Shown here in pieces: positions 45,477 to 54,942 of a stretch of DNA of 64,000 nucleotides. A model generated the notes under the pieces. That model had not been told where the DNA came from. It saw only the letters and a list, made by a program, of their open reading frames with translations, and searched no databases. The stretch spans positions 3,348,001 through 3,412,000 of the forward strand of contig NZ_CP017671.1 in NCBI RefSeq assembly GCF_001874625.1, given 5' to 3'. Position numbers and translations under genes: made by a program. The stretch is from Providencia rettgeri (lineage in GTDB: Bacteria; Pseudomonadota; Gammaproteobacteria; Enterobacterales; Enterobacteriaceae). The first letter of the stretch is position 1. Each line of letters begins with the position of its first letter.

Positions 45477-46094
45477 ATGGAACAAAAACTACTGGCGGAT
45501 TTTTCACTTTGCGCACAAACTCTTGGCGCATTATTTAGTTATAACCCTTCTGATGCCCGTGTAAATAAATTAATTCACTTATTTAGCTCAAGTGAATGGC
45601 AATCTGAGTGGCCTTTCAATAATATCTATGATTGCCAACGTATTGATAAACGCTTTCAAGATAGCTTAAATGAGCAAGAAACATTACAAGAAGCTTATCA
45701 GCGCTTATTTATTGGCCCTGATGCGCTTCCCGTACCACCTTGGGGCTCTGTTTACCTTGATAAGGAAAATAGTGTTTTTGGTATATCCACCCTTGAACTA
45801 AGGGCTTGGCTACGCAATAACCAAATTAATATTGAATTAAATCAAAATGAACCAGAAGATCATATTGGTTTATTATTGTTACTCACTGCTTGGGTTGTTG
45901 AAAATAAACCCGAGCTATTACGGGGCCTATTAGAAATGCATTTGTTACCCTGGGCTTATCGTTATTTAGAGAAAATGCAATTACAAAGTGGCCATGCTTT
46001 TTATGAAGCAACTGCACTATTAGCGAATGAAACTTTAAAATACATACAGCAAGCTATCCAATTAAATCCGATAAATAAAGAAATTTACCTTTAG
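45477..46094 (+). CDS. dmsD: Tat proofreading chaperone DmsD
   Basis: The 205-residue protein belongs to the TorD/DmsD family of helical redox-enzyme maturation proteins. The conserved segments YQRLFIGPDALPVPPWGSVYLD and NQNEPEDHIGLLLLL match E. coli DmsD closely. It binds the Tat leader of a DMSO-reductase-type molybdoenzyme. No dmsABC genes are within the window, so the client is elsewhere or is another enzyme. I chose the ATG at 45477 with GGA upstream; the frame is open to 45423. Confidence 0.88.
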   Translation: MEQKLLADFSLCAQTLGALFSYNPSDARVNKLIHLFSSSEWQSEWPFNNIYDCQRIDKRFQDSLNEQETLQEAYQRLFIGPDALPVPPWGSVYLDKENSVFGISTLELRAWLRNNQINIELNQNEPEDHIGLLLLLTAWVVENKPELLRGLLEMHLLPWAYRYLEKMQLQSGHAFYEATALLANETLKYIQQAIQLNPINKEIYL

Positions 46095-46134
46095 TTGTTT
46101 CAATAGCTATTTGAATAGAAAATAAATACGTGTG

Positions 46135-46174
46135 AATAATAGCCCTAAATCAGGGTATATTTAGGGCTATTATT
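46135..46174. terminator. Bidirectional terminator
   Basis: AATAATAGCCCTAAAT and ATTTAGGGCTATTATT form a perfect 16-bp stem with an 8-nt loop, between dmsD and the convergent five-gene operon that ends at 46178. Confidence 0.88.
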
Positions 46175-46177
46175 ATA

Positions 46178-46522
46178 CTATGGGTGTTTTTTAGGTATAT
46201 GGTAGGCATCATTTAAGAACAGGATAATTTTGTCCAAGTCAGAAATATAAGCAGTATTATTGTAAACCCCCGTTTGATGTACCGAACTAATCCCTTCAGG
46301 CAATACCAGCACAGGCAAAGATTGGTTCACATCCCCGATAACAGTGATCAGTTCTTGTCTAGGTTTTTCAAAACCAATATAGACCACATCAATAAATTCC
46401 CTTAAATTAGTGTTCTTAGCAAGAATGCCTTCTAACATTGTGCAATCAGGGCAATAAAATACTTCACCTTCATAATTTTTATCTGAAAAACCCATATTTA
46501 AAAGATATAATTTACATTTCAT
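46178..46522 (-). CDS. DUF3088-like small CxxC protein
   Basis: The 114-residue protein starts at the ATG at 46522 with AGG eight bases upstream. It has KCKLYLLNMGFSDKNYEGEVFYCPDCTMLEGIL, which places a CPDC pair about where a thioredoxin-like fold has its active site. DUF3088 proteins have this layout and no known function. It follows the PLP enzyme at 46578 by about 55 bases and ends at the operon terminator, so it is the last gene of that unit. A redox or sulfur-handling role would fit its neighbours, but this is inference. Confidence 0.7.
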   Translation of the reverse strand: MKCKLYLLNMGFSDKNYEGEVFYCPDCTMLEGILAKNTNLREFIDVVYIGFEKPRQELITVIGDVNQSLPVLVLPEGISSVHQTGVYNNTAYISDLDKIILFLNDAYHIPKKHP

Positions 46523-46577
46523 AATGTTACCTAATTGAACTGATGAGTAAACCAAAATAAACTATTAGGCATTATTG

Positions 46578-47720
46578 TTACTTTATTTGAGCAAGTGCAA
46601 TATCAACATCTGCAATAATGTCTTCAATATCTTCACAACCTAATGAGAAACGCAAAAGCCCTTCAGTAACACCTTGTAATAGGCGTTCTTCTTCAGGTAT
46701 GCAAGCATGAGACATGATCCTAGGATAAGAAACGATAGATTCTATCCCCCCTAAACTCACGGCAACTAATGGTATGCGAATTGTATCTAAAAATAATTTC
46801 ACATTCTCATAACTGCCTAAATCAAAAGAAACAACCATTCCCCCATTTTTAGATTGCCGCATATGAATATCATAATTTGGATGAGAGGGTAGACCTGGAT
46901 AAAATACTTGCTCAACTTTAGGATGTTTATGCAAATATTCAGCAAGCTTTTGTGCGTTTTCACTAGATCTTTCAACTCGCATCGCCATCGATTTCAACCC
47001 ACGCATGGTTAACCAGCTATCAAAAGGTGCAGCAATACTACCAATAGCTACCGCAGATTTATGTAGCAATTTAGCATATTCGGGGTTGTTTGTTGCTGCC
47101 GTTCCTAAAATCACATCGCTATGGCCATTAATAAACTTTGTAGCGCTATTAATCGAATAATCAATACCTAATGAAATCACATCAGACAATAACGGTGTCA
47201 TAAACGTATTATCACAAATTGTGATGAGTTGCTTTTCTTTTGCAATACGGATCACTGAGATTAAATCTATCACCTGTAATGTTGGGTTTGATGGAGTTTC
47301 AATATAAAAAGCCTTGGTATTCTTTTTAATTGCATCCGCATAATTTTGCGGGTTTGTTGCATCAACAAATGTCACTGAAATACCATATCTTGGTAAAAAT
47401 TCAGTCATTAATTGAAACGACCCGCCATAAATACTTTTGCAAGCAACAATATGGTCACCATGGCTAAAACTCAACAAAATAGCACTAATTGCTGCCATTC
47501 CGGAGGAAAAAATTTCAGCATACTTGGCATTTTCAATCGCACAGATAGCATCACTTAATGCATCTCTAGTAGGGTTAGAAAAACGTGAATAAATATAGGA
47601 ATAATTTTCTTCAATATCCGATTGAGAATAAGTCGATGATTGATATAACGGAATAGACGAACTTCCAGTATATTTATCTGTCATCGGGTAACCATGTATA
47701 ACTTTGGTATTAATTTTCAT
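46578..47720 (-). CDS. Cys/Met-metabolism PLP enzyme, cystathionine lyase/synthase-like
   Basis: The 380-residue protein belongs to the trans-sulfuration family of PLP enzymes. Motifs include YSRFSNPTRDAL, the substrate-site CKSIYGGSF, ICDNTFMTP with the pyridoxal-binding Asp, and the Schiff-base lysine in SATKFINGHSDV. Methionine gamma-lyases carry a Cys after YG; here it is Gly (YGG), which favours a cystathionine-type lyase or synthase. A second paralogue opens the same operon (50225-51370). Exact substrate and alpha/beta/gamma elimination type cannot be told. Confidence 0.85.
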   Translation of the reverse strand: MKINTKVIHGYPMTDKYTGSSSIPLYQSSTYSQSDIEENYSYIYSRFSNPTRDALSDAICAIENAKYAEIFSSGMAAISAILLSFSHGDHIVACKSIYGGSFQLMTEFLPRYGISVTFVDATNPQNYADAIKKNTKAFYIETPSNPTLQVIDLISVIRIAKEKQLITICDNTFMTPLLSDVISLGIDYSINSATKFINGHSDVILGTAATNNPEYAKLLHKSAVAIGSIAAPFDSWLTMRGLKSMAMRVERSSENAQKLAEYLHKHPKVEQVFYPGLPSHPNYDIHMRQSKNGGMVVSFDLGSYENVKLFLDTIRIPLVAVSLGGIESIVSYPRIMSHACIPEEERLLQGVTEGLLRFSLGCEDIEDIIADVDIALAQIK

Positions 47721-47748
47721 AAGTAAATCGCATTATTAATAAGTATAT

Positions 47749-48744
47749 TTAAATACTTGCCACATTAATTTCAGAGTAAGCAAACATAGCGGGTGAACCG
47801 CCAGTATGAATAAAGAGTAATGGCTGATTGCCACCAATCGTTTCTTTTAAAATATTATCAATTAACCCTGCCATTGCTTTGCCTGTATAAACAGGGTCAA
47901 GTAAAATCCCTTCTTTTCTCGCCAATAGTTCAACTGCTTGTTGGCCTTTATCATTAGGCATTCCATAACAAGGGGCAAAATATTGATCCCATAATTTAAT
48001 TTCAGGTAATGCTGAAAGATTAAATTGCACGGCAAGTTGATTAAGTAAATATTCAACTTTAGGTTTTTGTTGTTCTACCGTGCGAGAAACTGTAACCCCT
48101 ATGACTGGGGTATGTGGTAAAAACGCTTGTAAACCAACTGCCAACCCCGCATGTGTTCCAGCACTCCCTGAGGCCACAATTACAGCCGCAAACTCGATTT
48201 CTTTTGGTTTTTGCTGCACAATTTCTAAAGCACAATTGACATAACCTATTGACCCTAATACGTTTGAACCACCTACAGGAATAATATAACTACCTTGCAA
48301 ATTTAGTTTTTCAATAAGTTCCTGCAGTTGTGTATTTGGGTCTGTCAGTTCATCACAAAAATAACAATCCGCATTAAATAAGTCGGTTAGCAGCTTATTT
48401 CCATTATTCAAAAATAGTGAATTATGGCTTCGTATTGGGTTTTCTAATAGTGCAACACACTGTAAGCCATACATTGCAGCAATAGCTGCTGTTTGGCGAA
48501 CATGATTAGATTGAATAGCCCCCGCGGTAACGATAACCTTGGCTTTTTTACTCAATGCATCTGCAAAAAGATATTCTAATTTACGAAGTTTATTTCCCCC
48601 CATAGCAAGGGGGGTCATGTCATCACGTTTAATATAAATATCACGGCCTAGATACTCTGAAATATTATGTAATTTCATTAAGGGAGTTACCCCATGAAGT
48701 AAATCTATTTTGGTAATAGCCGAGATTTTTTCTTGAAAATTCAT
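47749..48744 (-). CDS. D-cysteine desulfhydrase / ACC deaminase-family PLP enzyme
   Basis: The 331-residue protein is a fold-type II PLP enzyme, with the lysine in [13 protein letters not shown] and the downstream [16 protein letters not shown]. These are typical of D-cysteine desulfhydrase (DcyD) and ACC deaminase. D-cysteine desulfhydrases make pyruvate, sulfide and ammonia. The operon context with two trans-sulfuration enzymes makes a sulfur amino acid, perhaps one containing a D-centre such as meso-lanthionine, a plausible substrate. It lies 28 bp from the next gene downstream and 15 bp after the transporter gene. Confidence 0.83.
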   Translation of the reverse strand: MNFQEKISAITKIDLLHGVTPLMKLHNISEYLGRDIYIKRDDMTPLAMGGNKLRKLEYLFADALSKKAKVIVTAGAIQSNHVRQTAAIAAMYGLQCVALLENPIRSHNSLFLNNGNKLLTDLFNADCYFCDELTDPNTQLQELIEKLNLQGSYIIPVGGSNVLGSIGYVNCALEIVQQKPKEIEFAAVIVASGSAGTHAGLAVGLQAFLPHTPVIGVTVSRTVEQQKPKVEYLLNQLAVQFNLSALPEIKLWDQYFAPCYGMPNDKGQQAVELLARKEGILLDPVYTGKAMAGLIDNILKETIGGNQPLLFIHTGGSPAMFAYSEINVASI

Positions 48745-48759
48745 TTTTAACGTATCCCG

Positions 48760-50184
48760 CTAATAAGTAAAACCTAAATAGAGATAAACCATTAACGCAA
48801 AGACAGCTGTTACGGTGGCATAAGGCATTTGAGTACGAATATGTTCAATATGGTCGCAATCCGTTGCCATTGAAGCCACAATCGCATCACTGGATATTGG
48901 AGAAGTCATATCGCCATAAATAGAACCCGCAATAGCTGCACCAATCATATATTCAATAGGCATACCGACGGAAATCCCTAGTTGAACGCCAATCGGGATC
49001 ATAATGGCAAATGTTCCCCATGATGTTCCCGTTGCAAGAGACATCACCGCACTAATTAAGAAAATAAACCCTATTGAAAATGCAGGTGAAATAACCCCTG
49101 ATGTAATTTCTGCAATATAGGCCCCGGTATTTAAATCTGAAGATACGGTCCCCATTAAAAATGCCAAAATCATCACAGAGCTAATTTTGACCATGCTGGC
49201 ATAGCCGATATACAGTTCTTTAAAAAAAGTCTCAATGTTCAATACACGACGAGCTAAGAACCAAACAAAAGAAACTAAAGTTCCAAACATGACGCCCCAA
49301 TATACCGAAGTTGAGCCACTACCTTTGCTAAAATCGCCATTACCAGTGATATAAAGCGCAAGAGGTACCATTAATACTGTAGATAGAATAGGAATAAAGA
49401 AATTAAGGGATGTATGGCAGTTAGGGTGGTCAATAATATCTTCATCATCCTGTTCTGTTTCTTCTGCCGCCAACATTGTCAAAGCCTGTTCTTGCGCACG
49501 TAAATCGGCTTTTTTCATTGGCCCCCAAGATGTATTAGAGAAGATATAAAACAATACTGATGCTAAAGAAAACCACGCCATGATATTAAATACCATTGAG
49601 CTCGCTAAAATTTCAAATGGTTCTCCTGTGATGAAACCTTTGGATATTTGTACGCCAATCACCCCCATCATTGCCGCCCCCCAACCGTTAATCATGGCTG
49701 AAGAACAAACTGAAACACAGGATGTTTGAACAATATATGACATTTTCTCAGGCGATACGCCGTATTTTTTAGCTAGTGTTTTAGTTGAAGCCCCTGCGAT
49801 TAATTGATTAATCGAACTTTCGATAAAAATTAATGAGGTTATAATCATCGCCATTAATTGAACGGCTTTTTTATTTTTAATTAATTTTGTTTTATTCGTT
49901 AATAACCTAACCAGTGATTTTACGCCCCCAGTAACAACAACCAGTCGCATAATACCGCCAATCATTACCATAAATAGAATTGTTTTTGTATTCCCTGGTG
50001 AAGCAAACGTATTAATAATACCATCAAGTGTCCCATTCACACCTAATAATATATTGTGATCATGTATAACGGTAAAACCGACTAATATTCCCAGTAATAA
50101 TGATAATATAACTTGTCGTGTAAAAATGGCTAAAAGTATTGTCACCATTGGCGTGACAATAGTCCAAATCCCATAATCATTCAT
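48760..50184 (-). CDS. NhaC-family transporter
   Basis: The 474-residue inner-membrane protein has about eleven hydrophobic segments and family motifs such as FIESSINQLIAGAS, ATGTSWGTFAIMIP and GDMTSPISSDAIVAS. NhaC proteins are named for sodium/proton exchange, but members also move amino acids or carboxylates. Its place between PLP enzyme genes suggests it imports the substrate of this operon or exchanges it for a product. It lies 40 bp downstream of the first PLP gene. Confidence 0.85.
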   Translation of the reverse strand: MNDYGIWTIVTPMVTILLAIFTRQVILSLLLGILVGFTVIHDHNILLGVNGTLDGIINTFASPGNTKTILFMVMIGGIMRLVVVTGGVKSLVRLLTNKTKLIKNKKAVQLMAMIITSLIFIESSINQLIAGASTKTLAKKYGVSPEKMSYIVQTSCVSVCSSAMINGWGAAMMGVIGVQISKGFITGEPFEILASSMVFNIMAWFSLASVLFYIFSNTSWGPMKKADLRAQEQALTMLAAEETEQDDEDIIDHPNCHTSLNFFIPILSTVLMVPLALYITGNGDFSKGSGSTSVYWGVMFGTLVSFVWFLARRVLNIETFFKELYIGYASMVKISSVMILAFLMGTVSSDLNTGAYIAEITSGVISPAFSIGFIFLISAVMSLATGTSWGTFAIMIPIGVQLGISVGMPIEYMIGAAIAGSIYGDMTSPISSDAIVASMATDCDHIEHIRTQMPYATVTAVFALMVYLYLGFTY

Positions 50185-50224
50185 TAGATGCTCTCTTATT
50201 ATATTTTATTGTGATTTTAATAAA

Positions 50225-51370
50225 TTAAGATAATGCGTTTTCTAAATCATTTAATAAGTCAGTAATATCTTCAATGCCTACAGATAAACGTAATGTCGTA
50301 TCATAAACACCAATACTTTCTCTTTCTTCTTTTGTCATTGAGCCATGGGACATAGTTGCAGAATGATTCACCATACTTTCTACACCACCAAGAGACTCAG
50401 CTAATACAAAGTACTTCACTTTAGATAAGAAATACTTTGTATCTTCAATATCGCCTTTTAATTTAATCGTGACGACCGCCCCACCAGTACGCATTTGTTT
50501 TTTACATAGTTCATATTGTGGATGCGAAGACAGCCCTGGGTAATAAACTTGTTCAACCTTTGGGTGTGTAGATAAATATTTTGCAACTTGTTCTGCGTTA
50601 CAGCATTGTGCTGACATGCGAAGTGCTAATGTTTTAAGTCCACGTAAAGCTAGATACGCATCAAAAGGAGAAGCAATCGCGCCTAGTGTGGTTTTCAAAA
50701 AATCTAGACGATTCGCTAGCTCATCACTCTGAGTAATCACTGCACCACCAATTAAATCAGAGTGGCCACCTATATATTTACTCGCCGATAGCATCACTAA
50801 ATCAGCACCTAATTCCAACGGTTTTTGATTCCATGCCGTAGCGAATGTATTATCAACACAAGTTAAAATATGATGCTTTTTAGCTAATGAACAAATTGCT
50901 TTAATATCAACTAATTCTAATAATGGGTTTGTTGGGCTTTCTATCCAAATTAAACGGGTGTTTTCTTTTATTTTTGCTTTAACTTCTTCCAGATTATTAA
51001 GGTCAACATAGTCTATTTGGTGCCCACAATTTAATGTTGAGACGCGTTCAAATAACCTAAACGTTCCACCATAAACCCCTTTCATCGCAATAATATGCGA
51101 ATCTTTAGGTAATAAGTTTAATACTAAGCTCGAAGCGGCAACACCTGAGGCGGTTGCCGTTGCATAAACCCCACCTTCAATTTCAGCTAGTAAGGTTTCA
51201 TATGCATAACGTGTTGGGTTACTACAACGTGAATAACAATATTCTCCATGATCTGTTAAGCTTTGTTGAACAAAAGTACTGGCCGTTGTAATTGCAGGGA
51301 AAATAGCGTGATTAACTGCATCTTGCTGCTTTCCACCATGAATTAAAATTGTAGCGATATTCTTAGTCAT
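50225..51370 (-). CDS. Cys/Met-metabolism PLP enzyme, first gene of the operon
   Basis: The 381-residue protein is a paralogue of the enzyme at 46578. It has YCYSRCSNPTRYAYE, MKGVYGGTFRLFE, CVDNTFATAWNQ and the PLP lysine in SASKYIGGHSDLIGG. The position of the methionine-gamma-lyase cysteine is Gly (YGG), so a cystathionine beta- or gamma-lyase-type activity is more likely. It starts the operon, and the tandem near-palindromes at 51447-51505 lie about 80-120 bp upstream. Having two related enzymes in one operon suggests two steps on related compounds, or two substrates. Confidence 0.86.
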   Translation of the reverse strand: MTKNIATILIHGGKQQDAVNHAIFPAITTASTFVQQSLTDHGEYCYSRCSNPTRYAYETLLAEIEGGVYATATASGVAASSLVLNLLPKDSHIIAMKGVYGGTFRLFERVSTLNCGHQIDYVDLNNLEEVKAKIKENTRLIWIESPTNPLLELVDIKAICSLAKKHHILTCVDNTFATAWNQKPLELGADLVMLSASKYIGGHSDLIGGAVITQSDELANRLDFLKTTLGAIASPFDAYLALRGLKTLALRMSAQCCNAEQVAKYLSTHPKVEQVYYPGLSSHPQYELCKKQMRTGGAVVTIKLKGDIEDTKYFLSKVKYFVLAESLGGVESMVNHSATMSHGSMTKEERESIGVYDTTLRLSVGIEDITDLLNDLENALS

Positions 51371-51921
51371 TATCTAAACCCAGTAATAGTAAAATAAAGA
51401 ACGATATATTTATATTTGTTGCTAAAAGGAATATGCCACAGAGAAATAGAAAATTTTTTCTAAAAATTGATGACATGTTGCAAATTAAGAGAAAATTTTT
51501 CTAAACTGAGTTTAATAACATTAAAAATCAATAAATTACTATAATTACAATAAATGAGTTCAGCGTCACAATATTATTATTTAGTCACTTAACGAATAGA
51601 AAAAAGGCAGCAAATAAGCTATAACCAATTAAAAACAAACAATAAATGTATGTGAGAAGTTAAATATATCAGTGTCACATGTAATCAATCAGTATCAATA
51701 TTTAAATAAATTTAACTTATTTCTTAGGGGATTTGCTTATTCCCCCTCTATCAATACTACTGAACATGGGTTTAAGAGAATTTTATTCTCTTTGCTTTAA
51801 AATTAAAATAGATCATTGGATTAACTATTCTAGTTAAGTATTCAGAATTAAAAACAGACAGCGCAACGCTAGGATAGTATCATTAGCATCATTAGCCTTT
51901 TATTCTATTTGAGATTTTATA
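51371..51921. other. Intergenic region between the sulfur operon and dbpA
   Basis: About 550 bp of AT-rich DNA separates the divergent units and holds both promoters. It includes the tandem near-palindromes at 51447-51505. I see no gene or RNA in the rest. Confidence 0.5.
51447..51505. promoter_or_regulatory. Tandem near-palindromes upstream of the sulfur operon
   Basis: Two almost identical elements, TAGAAAATTTTTTCTAAA (from 51447) and AGAGAAAATTTTTCTAAA (from 51488), are both nearly self-complementary. They lie about 41 bp apart, close to four helical turns. They look like a pair of operators for an unknown regulator. Confidence 0.55.
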
Positions 51922-53295
51922 GTGACTTCATTTGCTGACCTTAACGCTCTTTCTGCTGAACAACTTTCTAACCTACAAGAATTAGGTTATCTCAGTATGA
52001 CCCCTATCCAAGCCGCCGCCCTTCCGCCAATCCTTGCCGGAAAAGATATTCGAGCACAGGCTAAAACGGGGAGTGGCAAAACCGCAGCGTTTGGTCTGGG
52101 GTTATTGCAACATATCGATGCTAAGTTGTTTAAAACACAATCATTAGTCTTATGCCCTACTCGTGAACTCGCAGAGCAAGTGGCAAACGAACTACGTCGG
52201 CTAGCACGTGCAATTCCTAATATTAAGATTTTAACCCTGTGTGGTGGCGTCCCATTTAGCATACAACGGGATTCCCTCGCCCATGCTGCACATATCATTG
52301 TCGCAACGCCGGGCCGTTTACTTGACCATTTAAACCGTGAAACCGTTCAGTTAGATGCTTTGCAGACTCTAGTGTTAGATGAAGCTGATAGAATGTTAGA
52401 TATGGGTTTTATGCCTGACATAGAAACCGTGATTGATTACTCCCCAGTGAATCGTCAAACCTTATTATTTTCAGCAACTTGGCCAGATGAAATCGCACGT
52501 ATCAGTCAGCAAATCCAGCACGAACCACAAGCTATTGAAATTAATAGCATTGACGAATTACCCGCTGTCGAACAACAGTTCTATGAAGTTTCACGTCATG
52601 GGAAGATAGCCCTATTGCAAAAATTATTAAGCCGTGAGCAACCTGCATCCTGCGTAATTTTTTGCAATACTAAAAAAGATTGCCAAGCCGTATTTGACGC
52701 TCTAACAGAGAGTAAACAGAGTGTTTTAGTACTACATGGTGACATGGAACAACGTGACCGCGACCAGACTCTAATACGTTTTGCCAATAGCAGTAGCCGC
52801 GTTTTAGTCGCAACAGATGTTGCTTCCCGTGGGTTAGATATCAAAGCATTAGAAATGGTGATTAACTATGAATTGTCATGGGACCCAGAAGTGCATATTC
52901 ACCGCATTGGCCGAACTGCAAGAGCAGGAGAAAGCGGCCTAGCAATTAGCTTATGTGCACCTGAAGAAGCTCAACGCGCTAACGTGCTCGAAGAAATGCT
53001 AAATATGAAGCTCAATTGGCACGCTGAGCCTGAGGGGCTTCATATCACACCATTAGAAGCAACAATGGCAACATTGTGTATTGATGGCGGCAAAAAGGCC
53101 AAAATGCGCCCAGGCGATATTTTAGGAGCACTAACTGGTGATGTCGGTTTAGTAAGCGATGATATTGGTAAAATTGTTATCCATCCTACCCATGCCTATG
53201 TTGCCGTCAAACGCTCTGTTGCTCAACAAGCATGGAAACAATTGCAACAAGGGAAAATTAAAGGCAAAGCGGTTAAGGTTAGGTTACTAAAATAA
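51922..53295 (+). CDS. dbpA: ATP-dependent RNA helicase DbpA
   Basis: The 457-residue protein is a DEAD-box helicase with AKTGSGKT (motif I), PTRELAEQ (Ia), TPGR (Ib), DEAD in VLDEADRML (II), SAT (III) and HRIGRTARAG (VI). It ends in a C-terminal RNA-binding domain (MRPGDILGALTGDVGL) specific to DbpA. It remodels 23S rRNA helix 92 in late 50S assembly. The start is a GTG at 51922. A strong palindromic terminator follows at 53309-53343. Confidence 0.95.
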   Translation: MTSFADLNALSAEQLSNLQELGYLSMTPIQAAALPPILAGKDIRAQAKTGSGKTAAFGLGLLQHIDAKLFKTQSLVLCPTRELAEQVANELRRLARAIPNIKILTLCGGVPFSIQRDSLAHAAHIIVATPGRLLDHLNRETVQLDALQTLVLDEADRMLDMGFMPDIETVIDYSPVNRQTLLFSATWPDEIARISQQIQHEPQAIEINSIDELPAVEQQFYEVSRHGKIALLQKLLSREQPASCVIFCNTKKDCQAVFDALTESKQSVLVLHGDMEQRDRDQTLIRFANSSSRVLVATDVASRGLDIKALEMVINYELSWDPEVHIHRIGRTARAGESGLAISLCAPEEAQRANVLEEMLNMKLNWHAEPEGLHITPLEATMATLCIDGGKKAKMRPGDILGALTGDVGLVSDDIGKIVIHPTHAYVAVKRSVAQQAWKQLQQGKIKGKAVKVRLLK

Positions 53296-53308
53296 TATTG
53301 GGCAATTT

Positions 53309-53343
53309 GTGTTTCCTTCCGCAATAAAAAAGGAAGGAAACAC
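53309..53343. terminator. Bidirectional terminator
   Basis: GTGTTTCCTTCC and GGAAGGAAACAC form a perfect 12-bp stem with an 11-nt A-rich loop, between dbpA and the convergent PACE gene. Confidence 0.85.
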
Positions 53344-53353
53344 GCTATTTGTT

Positions 53354-53797
53354 TTATGATACGGCTTTATTATCTTGTGGCAGAGCTGATTTAGGCAACC
53401 CAAAAATTTTATCGAAAGCCCAATTAAAAAAGAAAGTATAAATTGGGATAAAAATAATTAATGCAAAATCAAGTATTAACGCCTGTAAAAGACTAATCGA
53501 GAGCCACCATGCAATTAACGGTATTAAAAAAATTACCAGTGTTAATTGAAATAATATGGCATGCACAAACCGGCGCCTAAAGGTTCTAATTCGTGATTTT
53601 TGTTTTGACTCCCAATATTCAAACCCTGTATTAAAAATAAAATTCCAACTAACAGCAATCGTAGTTATCACCAATGCTAATGGCCCTGTTGTTCCCGCTG
53701 AATTCCCTGAAAGAAAGGCCAGTGCTAGCGCTGAAATCACCCACCCAACAACTTCATAGATAGTAACAAACACAATTTTCCGTTTAATTCCCTGCAT
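53354..53797 (-). CDS. Second PACE-family efflux protein
   Basis: The 147-residue membrane protein has four hydrophobic segments and the bacterial transmembrane pair layout. The N-terminal repeat reads RKIVFVTIYEVVGWVISA and ends with NFIFNTGFEYWE, and the second reads RFVHAILFQLTLVIFLI and ends with FNWAFDKIFG. It is divergent from the LysR gene at 53898, repeating the arrangement at 42358-43793. The two PACE proteins are distant from one another, so this is probably not a recent duplication. Confidence 0.85.
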   Translation of the reverse strand: MQGIKRKIVFVTIYEVVGWVISALALAFLSGNSAGTTGPLALVITTIAVSWNFIFNTGFEYWESKQKSRIRTFRRRFVHAILFQLTLVIFLIPLIAWWLSISLLQALILDFALIIFIPIYTFFFNWAFDKIFGLPKSALPQDNKAVS

Positions 53798-53897
53798 ATC
53801 TCCACCTCTAAATATATCGTCATCAATAGGTGGTAAAATAAATATAATTCAATGATAATAAAAGTCAGCTACTATCAATTTTATTGAAAGGTCTACC

Positions 53898-54785
53898 ATG
53901 TCATTCAATAGTGACAATCTTATTATTTTCCTCACTGTTCTAGACAAAGGCTCATTTTCTGCCGCTGCAAGATCATTACAACGAGTCCCCTCGGCAGTCA
54001 GTATGGCAATAGCTAATCTTGAAGCAGAATTGGGTTTTGAGCTATTTGATCGTCACTCCCGTGAGCCCAAACCGACAGAGAAAGCCCTTTCATTAGCCCC
54101 CTATGCACGCCATATTATTGAAAACTTATCACAACTTAATACATTTTCCAGAGAGTTGACCCAAGGGGTAGAAAGCACTCTGGCTATAGGTGTTGCGGCA
54201 GGTATTAATTCAAATATACTCTTTGATGCTCTACGTGTTTTAAGCCAACGATATCCCTTGTTACATATTGAACTTGTCACCGCGCCCCAAGATGACCTAT
54301 TACCACTACTACATAAAAAACAACTCCAGCTCGCTATTGTATTTGGTGGAATACATGTTAACTCTCAAGAACAATTTCATTATATTGGCGAGGAGTCTAT
54401 TATTGCGACTATTTCGACAAAGCACCCTTCTTTGCAAGAAAGAACTTCACTTTATATTGAAGACCTCGTCGAAAGCCGACAAATTATTATTGGTAGCCGG
54501 CAGCACGAGCTCAGTGATATGCGCATTGTTGTTTCCAGCAACTATTGGAAAACAGATAGCTTTTCCCTAGCACTAGGCTTAGTCGAAGGGGGCATGGGCT
54601 GGGGGAATTTTCCCTTGTCCCTGATTAAAGATAAGCTAGCGACAGGGACTTTAAAGCCGTTACAGTTTAAAAATACGCCTAATGGTTTGAAGCTCCCTAT
54701 TCATGTGGTTAGCTTAAAGAGCCATGCACTTAAACGCGGCGCACAAGAATGCATTGAATTACTGAAAAAAACACATCTTACATAA
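53898..54785 (+). CDS. LysR-family regulator next to the second PACE gene
   Basis: The 295-residue protein has the LysR helix-turn-helix (FLTVLDKGSFSAAARSLQRVPSAVSMAIANLE) and a C-terminal co-inducer-binding domain. It is divergent from the PACE gene, with about 100 bp between them, and probably controls it. The next gene, codB, has its own promoter with a PurR-like site, so this gene is likely a single unit. Confidence 0.86.
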   Translation: MSFNSDNLIIFLTVLDKGSFSAAARSLQRVPSAVSMAIANLEAELGFELFDRHSREPKPTEKALSLAPYARHIIENLSQLNTFSRELTQGVESTLAIGVAAGINSNILFDALRVLSQRYPLLHIELVTAPQDDLLPLLHKKQLQLAIVFGGIHVNSQEQFHYIGEESIIATISTKHPSLQERTSLYIEDLVESRQIIIGSRQHELSDMRIVVSSNYWKTDSFSLALGLVEGGMGWGNFPLSLIKDKLATGTLKPLQFKNTPNGLKLPIHVVSLKSHALKRGAQECIELLKKTHLT

Positions 54786-54862
54786 AAATTTTCATGACCC
54801 CTTCTGACTTATTTCCTTAAATTAAATTGCTTTTTAATAGATTAATTATTTTAATACCACCA

Positions 54863-54878
54863 ACGAAAACGTTTGCTT
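54863..54878. promoter_or_regulatory. PurR-like operator upstream of codBA
   Basis: ACGAAAACGTTTGCTT matches 14 of 16 positions of the PurR operator ACGCAAACGTTTGCGT. It overlaps a possible -35 (TTGCTT, 54873-54878), with TAAAAT as -10 sixteen bases later. Purine repression of codBA is known in E. coli. Confidence 0.75.
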
Positions 54879-54942
54879 TTTATTTTTCTGGCTATAAAAT
54901 GCGTCGGATTTTTTTGCCCTGAAAAAATAATTGGAGACTATC

